A stretch of 40,429 nucleotides of DNA. Source: a bacterium BMS3Bbin05. Its GTDB lineage: Bacteria > Nitrospirota > Thermodesulfovibrionia > Thermodesulfovibrionales > BMS3Bbin05. The notes beneath the pieces were generated by a model that saw only the letters and a program-made list of their open reading frames with translations, was not told where the DNA came from and did no database searches. A program made the translations under genes and the position numbers. The stretch is taken from NCBI GenBank assembly GCA_002897855.1, contig BDTO01000077.1, positions 1 through 40,429 of the forward strand, in the 5' to 3' direction. This document shows, piece by piece, positions 34,093 to 40,429 of the stretch; the first letter of the stretch is position 1, and every line of letters begins with the position of its first letter.

Positions 34093-34740
34093 CTATAGGC
34101 CTCCCTTGATGCCCTGTTTCCTGACCATGTGGAAATGCGCCCATAGCAGTATGAACAGACAGGAAGGGAGATATATTATATGCATTGCATAAAACCTTAT
34201 CAGCGTTGTCCCGGTTACATCCTCTCCACCCCTGACGAGATAAAGCAGATATTTCCCGATTATCGGAATAGTTTTTGCCATGGATGTCCCGACCTCGGTT
34301 GCCCAGTATGCCTTCTGGTCCCAGGGGAGGAGGTAGCCGGTGAACCCCGAGGCAAACACGATTACCAGTGTAAGTGACCCGGCAACCCAGTTCAGTTCGC
34401 GGGGCGACCGGTATGCCTTATAAATAAATACACGTATTGTATGAAGGATGATCGAAATAATAAGCAGGTTTGACGACCACTTATGGAATGACCTGATAAA
34501 CCATCCCAGCCGTACCTCGTTGTTGATCCTGACTATGCTGTTAAAGGCCTCGGTTTCCGACGGGACATAATAGATTGAGAGCATGATCCCGCTCAAAAAA
34601 AGCATTATGAAACATACCAGGGCCGCTCCGCCAAGGCAGAAAGAATAATTTACTCCTTCAGGGATATCTCTGTGCAGAAATTTTCTGTGCGGCTGTCTTA
34701 TCCCGAACCTGTTGTCAATCCAGTCAAATATCTCTCCCAA
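34093..34740 (-). CDS. petB: cytochrome b6-type subunit
   Basis: The 215-residue four-helix cytochrome has two bis-histidine pairs: FHKWSSNLLIISIILH on the second helix (13 residues between), and MHIIYLPSCLFILLWAH on the fourth (14 between, the b6 rather than the bc1 spacing). Cys35 (NYSFCLGG) sits where cytochrome b6 attaches the extra haem c_n covalently, so that haem may be present. GYLLPWDQKAYWATEVGT is the Qo cd-helix. It is encoded between Rieske and subunit IV. Confidence 0.92.
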   Translation of the reverse strand: MGEIFDWIDNRFGIRQPHRKFLHRDIPEGVNYSFCLGGAALVCFIMLFLSGIMLSIYYVPSETEAFNSIVRINNEVRLGWFIRSFHKWSSNLLIISIILHTIRVFIYKAYRSPRELNWVAGSLTLVIVFASGFTGYLLPWDQKAYWATEVGTSMAKTIPIIGKYLLYLVRGGEDVTGTTLIRFYAMHIIYLPSCLFILLWAHFHMVRKQGIKGGL

Positions 34741-34742
34741 TT

Positions 34743-35246
34743 TTACACCCTTAATCCGATATACACTTTTTCTTTGTCTATCTTCATGGGCAGTCTGCTC
34801 AGGGGAGCAGGCGGGGGGCCTTTTATAACATTGCCCGTAATATCATACTGACCGCCATGACAAGGGCACAGGAATCTTTTCCTTGGCCAGTTCCAGTTAA
34901 CGAGACATCCTAAATGTGAGCATACGGGAGACAGTGCAAAAAGCTCGCTACCGGTATTTACTATGTATGCCTTTGTCCTCATGGGTCTGCTGTACCTGCT
35001 GTATTCAATTGAGACCTGCCTGACACCTTTTACCGGAAGCATATCTTCATCAGTCACATAAAAGAATGTGAGTTCCTTTTTTCTGATTTTCCAGGGATAG
35101 GAAAACAGGAAAAAAACAGAGATCGAGATTGAGGATACAACAAAAAAGAAAAGTTTTATTGTTTTTTTTAAGAATGTACGCCGGACCATCTTGTGCCCAC
35201 GGCTCAACTTATAAGGGGACCGGTGCGAAATGGAGATCTGAGACAT
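34743..35246 (-). CDS. petC: Rieske iron-sulfur protein
   Basis: The 167-residue protein carries the Rieske cluster motifs CSHLGC and CPCHGG (two Cys, two His ligands plus the disulfide Cys pair). The N-terminal MVRRTFLKKTIKLFFF is a twin-arginine-like signal/anchor followed by a membrane helix. The first 19 residues are basic and may not be translated: ATG 35189 (MVRRTF) is an alternative start and neither has a strong ribosome site. It is the first gene of the three-gene quinol oxidoreductase operon and follows the HU/IHF gene after 30 bp. Confidence 0.9.
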   Translation of the reverse strand: MSQISISHRSPYKLSRGHKMVRRTFLKKTIKLFFFVVSSISISVFFLFSYPWKIRKKELTFFYVTDEDMLPVKGVRQVSIEYSRYSRPMRTKAYIVNTGSELFALSPVCSHLGCLVNWNWPRKRFLCPCHGGQYDITGNVIKGPPPAPLSRLPMKIDKEKVYIGLRV

Positions 35247-35276
35247 CCCGGCCCAAAAGACGGCATTTCCCCTGTT

Positions 35277-35567
35277 CTATTCATGTGAACCGCTGTTGAG
35301 CATTTCTCTGAGTTCCTTTCCCGGCTTGAAATGTAAAACCTTCTTTGCGGGCACATCTACCGATTCGCCGGTTTTGGGATTCCGGGCCTTTCTTGCCCCC
35401 CTTGTCTTTAACTTGAAATTGCCGAATCCCCTGAGTTCGATCTTTTCCCCCTTTGACAGAGCGGTTTTAATGCCGTCAAAAAAGGTCTCAATTATTATCT
35501 CCGTTTGTCTTCTTGTCAGGCCTTCAAGTTTTTCGCTTACTTTGTCTATCAGGACTGATTTTGTCAT
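35277..35567 (-). CDS. HU/IHF-family DNA-bending protein
   Basis: The 96-residue protein has the helix pair MTKSVLIDKVSEKLEGL and the beta-arm GARKARNPKTGESVDVPAKK, whose Pro intercalates in bent DNA. It ends in FKPGKELREML. The sequence is closer to IHF-beta than to HU in the arm, but orthology is uncertain. The gene is placed after sppA, as in several deltaproteobacterial and Nitrospirota operons that run cmk-rpsA-ihf. Confidence 0.92.
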   Translation of the reverse strand: MTKSVLIDKVSEKLEGLTRRQTEIIIETFFDGIKTALSKGEKIELRGFGNFKLKTRGARKARNPKTGESVDVPAKKVLHFKPGKELREMLNSGSHE

Positions 35568-35576
35568 AAAACCTCC

Positions 35577-36431
35577 CTATAGAGAAAAGATGTATTTGAG
35601 TCCTATTGCAGGTAAAACCTTTCCGATGTTACCTGCAATACTTGAATTAAGCAAACTTAGAATGGATTTCTTTACCTTCTTTTCAACAATCCTTGGTTCG
35701 CCTTTTATCCCCGCAAGATGGGCGGCAATCATCTTGGCATCTTCGAAATTACCGAGTTCATCTACTAATCCAAGGCCAAGGGCCTGTTGTCCGGTAACCA
35801 CTCTTCCATCGGCTATTTTTCTTACCTTTGATATATCCATCTTTCTGCCTTCAGCCACTGCCCTGATAAACTGCTCATGTACATTATCCAGAATATTCTG
35901 CAGGATCTGTCTCTCTTCTTTTCCCACACCTCTGAATGCAGAGGCTATATCCTTGTGTTTTCCACTCTTGATTACTTCCGTCTTGATCCCTATCTTCTGC
36001 ATAAGACCTGAAAGATTGGGGAATTCCATTATTACACCGATAGAGGCGGTAAGTGTGCCTGGATTTGCCACAATCTTTGTAGCCGGCGCCGAGATATAAT
36101 ATGCTCCGGATGCCGCCAGCGCTCCCATGGATACCACCACCGGTTTTTTCTTCACGGCCTTTGTTACTTCTTCGTATATCTCCTGTGATGGAGCAACAAC
36201 TCCGCCCGGGCTGTTTACCCTGATGAGAATAGCCTTGATGGAATTGTCGGAGGCATACTTTCTTATTTCTTTCATAATCTCTTCCGATTGAATGATTGGA
36301 CCTTCTATCCTGACCAGGCCGATACTTTTTCCATTAAACGAAATAGAATCCTTTCCGACTAATGTCATTATTCCGCTGATGGTCAATAGAAGCACCAGTA
36401 AAACTGTTACAACTAAACAGGTTTTCTTCAT
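35577..36431 (-). CDS. sppA: signal peptide peptidase SppA (S49 family)
   Basis: The 284-residue protein starts with a membrane anchor (MKKTCLVVTVLLVLLL) and contains one S49 domain. IRVNSPGGVVAPSQEIYEEV and SMGALAASGAYYIS carry the nucleophile Ser. GKHKDIASAFR contains the catalytic Lys, and LGLVDELGN closes the fold. It is the short, single-domain form that works as an octamer. It cleaves leftover signal peptides in the membrane. It is 2 bp from rpsA. Confidence 0.9.
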   Translation of the reverse strand: MKKTCLVVTVLLVLLLTISGIMTLVGKDSISFNGKSIGLVRIEGPIIQSEEIMKEIRKYASDNSIKAILIRVNSPGGVVAPSQEIYEEVTKAVKKKPVVVSMGALAASGAYYISAPATKIVANPGTLTASIGVIMEFPNLSGLMQKIGIKTEVIKSGKHKDIASAFRGVGKEERQILQNILDNVHEQFIRAVAEGRKMDISKVRKIADGRVVTGQQALGLGLVDELGNFEDAKMIAAHLAGIKGEPRIVEKKVKKSILSLLNSSIAGNIGKVLPAIGLKYIFSL

Positions 36432-36433
36432 TG

Positions 36434-38041
36434 TTAATCCTCTTCTCCTTCTCTTTTATCATTACCGGCGGATATATTCTTCAGACTGAGCCCGATCTTT
36501 CTCTCGTCAGGTTCAATTTTTATTATTCTTGCCTTTATTTCATCCCCTTCACTGTATGCATCTTCAAGGGACTTGCCTGCGGGTATCTCAATCTCTGATG
36601 TATAGATAAGGCCTTCAACTTCGTTGTTTATTTCGGCAAAAATTCCGAAGTCGGTTGTCCTTAGTATTTTGCAGTTAACCTCATCACCAAGCTTGTATTT
36701 TTCCGGTATTTCATGCAGCCAGGGATCTCCTGTCAGCTGTTTGATACCCAGGGCCATTTTTTCATTTTCGGGGTCCATATGAAGTACTACAGCTTTAATC
36801 TTTTGGCCCTTTCTCAGCATCTCAGACGGGTGTTTTATATGCTTTGTCCATGATATGTCGGAAATATGTATAAGTGCATCAACTCCTTCGGGAAGAGAGA
36901 CAAATACTCCGAAATCCGTAATGGTCCTTATCTTTCCGGTAACCTTTTGTCCCTGAACGTATCTTTCTGCAACGAGCGCCCATGGTTTGGGCTTAAGCCG
37001 CTTCAGGCTGAGTGATAACCGTCTGTCGGAACTGTCAACCTTGATAACCTGGGCATCAACGGTTTCACCTATGTCGAGGTATTTGGAAGGATGTTTTGGT
37101 CTCTGGTTCCAGTCAAGTTCGGAAATATGTATGAGACCTTCGACGCCTTCCTCAACTTCAAGGAATGCCCCGTAATCAGTAATGCTGACTATTTTCCCTG
37201 CAACCTTGTTGTCTACAGGGTATCTTTCCTGAATATTCAGCCACGGGTCGGGTTTTTTTTGTTTGTAACCGAGTGTAACTTTTTCTGTTTCCGGGCTGAA
37301 TTTAATGATGACTACATCGATACTGTCACCGATACTGAAGAATTCCGAGGGATGAGATATCCTTCCCCACGATATGTCGGAGATATGCAGCAGGCCGTCG
37401 ATCCCTCCAAGGTCAACAAATACACCGTAATCTGTTATATTTTTGACCGTTCCCTCCAAAATGGCGCCTTCCCCGAGGAGTTTCATCGTTTCGCCTCTGA
37501 GTTTTTCCCTTTCTTCTTCAAGCAACGCCCGCCTTGAAACAACTATATTGTTCAGTTTTGAATTTAATTTCAGTACCCTTAACACCACTTCCGTACCAAT
37601 GAGACTGTTAACGTCTTTGATGGGTTTGATATCAGCCTGCGAGCCGGGCATGAATGCCTTGATGCCGAGCACCTCGACATAAAAACCGCCCTTTGTCCTT
37701 TCAGTTACTTTCCCGGTTACCTCTTTCTCTTCCCTGAAGATTTCCTGGAGTTGCTGGAACGCATTGATTTTAAGAGCCCTCTCCTTGGAGAGAGATACGC
37801 ACCCGTCACTGTCACTTAACCGTATTACATAAACCTCAAGTTCGTCGCCGGTCTGAATATTATTTCTTTCCTCTTCACTGAATTCTTCAATCGGTATAAA
37901 TCCCTCTGATTTATAACCTACGTCAACGACAATGCTGTCTGACATTTTTGCAACCACCTTGCCCTTTATAATAGAACCGGTATGTATATTCTGGAAGCTC
38001 TTTTCGTAAAGCTCTTCAAGTTCATTATCTTGAGAGTCCAT
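36434..38041 (-). CDS. rpsA: 30S ribosomal protein S1
   Basis: The 535-residue protein has six S1 (OB-fold) repeats. They begin near IIKGKVVAKMSDSIVVDVGY, VTGKVTERTKGGFYVEV, LEGTVKNITDYGVFVDLGG, VAGKIVSITDYGAFLEV, VTGKIRTITDFGVFV and VNCKILRTTDFGIFAEI. The canonical full-length S1 has six. It recruits mRNA to the 30S subunit. It is flanked by ispH (7 bp upstream) and sppA, a typical neighbourhood; in some Clostridia IspH and S1 are even fused. Confidence 0.96.
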   Translation of the reverse strand: MDSQDNELEELYEKSFQNIHTGSIIKGKVVAKMSDSIVVDVGYKSEGFIPIEEFSEEERNNIQTGDELEVYVIRLSDSDGCVSLSKERALKINAFQQLQEIFREEKEVTGKVTERTKGGFYVEVLGIKAFMPGSQADIKPIKDVNSLIGTEVVLRVLKLNSKLNNIVVSRRALLEEEREKLRGETMKLLGEGAILEGTVKNITDYGVFVDLGGIDGLLHISDISWGRISHPSEFFSIGDSIDVVIIKFSPETEKVTLGYKQKKPDPWLNIQERYPVDNKVAGKIVSITDYGAFLEVEEGVEGLIHISELDWNQRPKHPSKYLDIGETVDAQVIKVDSSDRRLSLSLKRLKPKPWALVAERYVQGQKVTGKIRTITDFGVFVSLPEGVDALIHISDISWTKHIKHPSEMLRKGQKIKAVVLHMDPENEKMALGIKQLTGDPWLHEIPEKYKLGDEVNCKILRTTDFGIFAEINNEVEGLIYTSEIEIPAGKSLEDAYSEGDEIKARIIKIEPDERKIGLSLKNISAGNDKREGEED

Positions 38042-38048
38042 TAACAGG

Positions 38049-38879
38049 TTATCCTCCTATATGCCTTAATTTATCCTTTATATCCTCAATGATCCAGTCG
38101 GGAGTTGAAGCGCCGGCAGTTATGCCGATTTTGTTTATTCCCCGGATCCAGCTTTTTTTTATCTCTGAAGCGGTCTCGATATGGTATGTTGTTACTCCAA
38201 GAGATTTGCAGAGATGAGCAAGTTGGGTCGTATTTGCACTGTTTTTACCTCCGACTACCAGCATCAGGTTAACCTTCCTTGCCATCTTCTCTGTTTCTTT
38301 CAGTCTCAGAGCCGTTGAATTGCAGATTGTATTGAAAACCTTCAATTCACTGACTTTCCCGACGATATTTGATATAAGTGCTTTTAAGGCCTCTTGAAGC
38401 TGGGTAGTCTGTACTACAATTCCTACTTTTCTTCCCAGTATGGGCAGGTTTGAAGATGAGTTAATAACACTGGCGTTGCCGCCCGCATAACTCAGAATGC
38501 CCTTTACTTCGGGATGATTGGAGTCACCAAGTATCAGCACCTGATAGTCTTCCTCAGAAAGGAGTTTAGCATATTGCTGGGCCTTTTTTACAAACGGACA
38601 TGTGGCATCGATAATCCTGTGTCCCGATTTTAGTATATTTCCGTAAAGGTTCTGTTCAATACCATGTGTCCTTATAATAATTATACTATTATTGTCAGGA
38701 ACCTTATCAACTGTTGCTATACCTCTTTTCCCCAATTCTTCGATAACCTGGGGATTATGGATTATTGGACCGAGAGCAACTGCAGGAAGTGATTCGTCTT
38801 CAGCTACCTTAAAGGTCAGATCAACGGCCCTTTTGACCCCGAAACAGAAACCGGCATTTTTGACCAGGAGGATTTCCAT
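38049..38879 (-). CDS. ispH: 4-hydroxy-3-methylbut-2-enyl diphosphate reductase
   Basis: The 276-residue Fe-S enzyme makes IPP and DMAPP in the last step of the MEP isoprenoid pathway. Cluster ligands are NAGFCFGVKRAV (C12), DATCPFVKKAQ (Cys near 93) and FNTICNSTALR (Cys near 187). The HG and TT motifs (RTHGIEQN, GDSNHPEVKG, VQTTQ) line the active site. It implies the MEP route in this organism. Adjacent to rpsA and plsC. Confidence 0.96.
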   Translation of the reverse strand: MEILLVKNAGFCFGVKRAVDLTFKVAEDESLPAVALGPIIHNPQVIEELGKRGIATVDKVPDNNSIIIIRTHGIEQNLYGNILKSGHRIIDATCPFVKKAQQYAKLLSEEDYQVLILGDSNHPEVKGILSYAGGNASVINSSSNLPILGRKVGIVVQTTQLQEALKALISNIVGKVSELKVFNTICNSTALRLKETEKMARKVNLMLVVGGKNSANTTQLAHLCKSLGVTTYHIETASEIKKSWIRGINKIGITAGASTPDWIIEDIKDKLRHIGG

Positions 38880-38927
38880 GATTTAATCATTATAACAGGC
38901 CGTTGGATTGTAATGAAACCTCCTGTA

Positions 38928-39524
38928 TTATTTGAGATTTTTGATGATACTCAGTAAGTCCCGCGTAATTCTGACCTGAAACTCCTTTTCTGATTCTCCC
39001 GGTTTTATTGCCAATGCTTTTCCAAACGTAATTCTTACCTTTGCAGGTCTTATGAATTTGGCACCTACCGGCAGGGCCCTCTCGGTTCCCTCTATATGTG
39101 CCGGAATTATTACTGCCTTACTCATCGCGGCTATAATGGCAACTCCTCTCTTCCCTGAGGTTGAGTCCCCTGCGGGGCTCCTCGTTCCTTCAGGGAACAT
39201 CACGATAAGCTCTCCGTTTTTAAGTCTCCTGACGGCATCTTTGATGGTTGATGGTTTCGGATTCTTTCTGTCTACGGGAAATGAAAATGATTCGACAAAT
39301 TTTCCGATTAGAGGGATGCCGAATAAGCCGCTCTTTGCCATATATGTTGCTCTTCTCTTAATCGATATTCCGACGAGAGGAGGGTCAAGATAACTCAAAT
39401 GGTTCGATGCTATGATTACCCCGCCTTTTTCGGGGATATTTCCCTTGCCCGAAACCTCGAATCTCAAAAAAAGTTTATATAAAACAAGGAGAATGAATTT
39501 AAAAAAAGGATAAAGGGTCTTCAT
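38928..39524 (-). CDS. plsC: 1-acyl-sn-glycerol-3-phosphate acyltransferase
   Basis: The 198-residue membrane acyltransferase makes phosphatidic acid. NHLSYLDPP is the HX4D active site, and FPEGTRSPAG is the glycerol-phosphate binding motif III. An N-terminal hydrophobic helix (FFKFILLVLYKLFL) anchors it. Its start overlaps the cmk stop by 4 bp (ATGA), so it is translationally coupled. Confidence 0.93.
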   Translation of the reverse strand: MKTLYPFFKFILLVLYKLFLRFEVSGKGNIPEKGGVIIASNHLSYLDPPLVGISIKRRATYMAKSGLFGIPLIGKFVESFSFPVDRKNPKPSTIKDAVRRLKNGELIVMFPEGTRSPAGDSTSGKRGVAIIAAMSKAVIIPAHIEGTERALPVGAKFIRPAKVRITFGKALAIKPGESEKEFQVRITRDLLSIIKNLK

Positions 39525-40168
39525 TTTATATATTCAACTATCCTCTTAAGGGTCTCATCTTCCGAGAGGTTTGTTGAATCGATAAGTATTGCATCGTCGG
39601 CCTTTCTGAGTGGAGCGATATCGCGGTGGCTGTCTCTGTCATCCCTTTCTCTGACATCCCTGAGTGCGTCTTCCATTGTGATGTCCATGCCTTTTTCATT
39701 TAATTGCAGGTATCTGCGTCTTGCCCTCTCCCTGTCTGAAGCAGTCAGAAAAAATTTCCCGTTTGCATCAGGGAACAATACAGTAGTCATATCCCGGCCC
39801 TCGGCTACAATATCGTTTTTCTCTGCTGCCATCCTTTGTATTTCAAAAAGGAAATCCCTTACAACTTTTCTCGCAGAAAAGACAGAAGAGTAGTGCCCGA
39901 TCTCAGGTGTCCTTATCTCGTCACCTACCATGACACCATCCAGAAAGAGTTTGCCGTCCTGAAATAACAGAGATGTATTCCTGAGAATGTCCGTAATAAT
40001 TTTATCATCGGCATCTTCGGCTATCTTATTTTGCCTGAGCTTGAGGGCGACTGCCCTGTACATGGCTCCCGTATCAAGGTATGTAAAGCCGAGCATTTCG
40101 GCCAACTTTTTTGATACGCTACTTTTCCCCGACCCCGAGGGGCCGTCTATTGCGATTATCTTTCCCAT
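39521..40168 (-). CDS. cmk: cytidylate kinase
   Basis: The 215-residue kinase phosphorylates CMP and dCMP. It has P-loop GPSGSGKSSVSKKLAE, the CMP-binding DTGAMYRAVALKL and GRDMTTVLFPDANGKFFLTA, and the lid RDDRDSHRDIAPL. It is the first gene of the operon visible here. Upstream (to 40429) only repeats are seen, so the promoter must lie within about 200 bp. Confidence 0.96.
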   Translation of the reverse strand: MGKIIAIDGPSGSGKSSVSKKLAEMLGFTYLDTGAMYRAVALKLRQNKIAEDADDKIITDILRNTSLLFQDGKLFLDGVMVGDEIRTPEIGHYSSVFSARKVVRDFLFEIQRMAAEKNDIVAEGRDMTTVLFPDANGKFFLTASDRERARRRYLQLNEKGMDITMEDALRDVRERDDRDSHRDIAPLRKADDAILIDSTNLSEDETLKRIVEYIK

Positions 40169-40373
40169 ACCGGCCTTTTTTTTTGTTCCCCCAATATTTC
40201 TGCGGGTAAAATAACCACAGTGACACGGAGATAAAAAAACTTTCTGTCACATAATCCCATAGACTTTTTTAAAGGAATCATTTTTTTAAATGGGTCTTCG
40301 CGTAAGAGTGTGGGTCATTTTGCACTATTTCCCCTCTCTGGCAAAGAGGGGTATGATTCCTCCCTGATTAAAT

Positions 40374-40429
40374 AGAGTCTGTGTATAAAGTCGGTTTCTC
40401 TACCTGTCATTCCGGCAGTTCTTAAGCCG
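40374..40429 (+). repeat. MITE-like element, copy D (cut by the window end)
   Basis: It starts AGAGTCTGTGTATAAAG after TAAAT, and continues with GTCATTCCGGCAGTTCTTAAGCCG, the interior type seen in copy B, up to the last base of the window. The copy-2-like palindrome CCCCTCTCTGGCAAAGAGGGG is 23 bp to its left (40331-40351). Confidence 0.8.

Overview
This window looks like chromosome of a free-living, probably anaerobic or microaerobic bacterium, most likely Nitrospirota or a Desulfobacterota-like lineage. That placement is an inference from gene content: LL-diaminopimelate aminotransferase, a pyrophosphate-type phosphofructokinase, an eight-heme cytochrome with mixed CXXCH and CX4CH sites, a split b6-type cytochrome b with Rieske protein, and the gene order cmk-plsC-ispH-rpsA-sppA-HU/IHF. 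Nearly all CDS are housekeeping genes. Many of the gaps between them are filled by small dispersed repeats. || Left edge (1-2.4 kb): the end of an integron gene-cassette array. Three short same-strand genes (DUF488, ferritin-like, PPOX-fold) are separated by attC-like sites. An internally deleted IS1182-type element sits inside the R' box of the first attC. The R'' box of the third attC survives as an exact complement of its own cassette's start. No integrase is in the window; it should lie to the left. || 2.5-14.2 kb: addB-addA (recombinational repair helicase-nuclease), a small membrane/coiled-coil protein, mnmE, tRNA-Ala(CGC), mnmA (both enzymes act on the tRNA wobble uridine), then a Crp/Fnr regulator and a DUF2892 membrane protein. 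|| 14.6-21.6 kb: dapL-folK-Mut7-C, PC4-like protein (minus strand), a peroxiredoxin stump, citrate synthase, an HMA-like metal-binding protein and ligA. || 22-27.4 kb, mostly minus strand: a Cys-rich zinc-ribbon protein; a PCYCGC-family membrane protein whose frame runs through an in-frame TGA into a U-x-x-C motif, with a hairpin right after the TGA (probable selenoprotein); an M23 peptidase; two unknown genes; a HEAT-repeat protein; a PPi-type phosphofructokinase; and a truncated TrmJ-like fragment. || 27.5-35.2 kb: rluB, aspS, an 0.8-kb repeat-rich gap, an octaheme cytochrome c and a DUF4139 protein, convergent with a Rieske/cytochrome b6/subunit IV operon. || 35.3-40.2 kb: minus-strand operon cmk-plsC-ispH-rpsA-sppA-HU/IHF. 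|| Repeats: four copies of a ~145-bp MITE-like element with AGAGTCTGTGTATAAA termini, another ~185-bp MITE-like element, a duplicated ~140-180-bp palindromic element carrying a 9-bp tandem array, and degenerate repeats rich in 'CTGTGG' and 'CACGGAGACACAGAG'. The most noteworthy items are the candidate selenoprotein and the cassette array with the IS inside attC.
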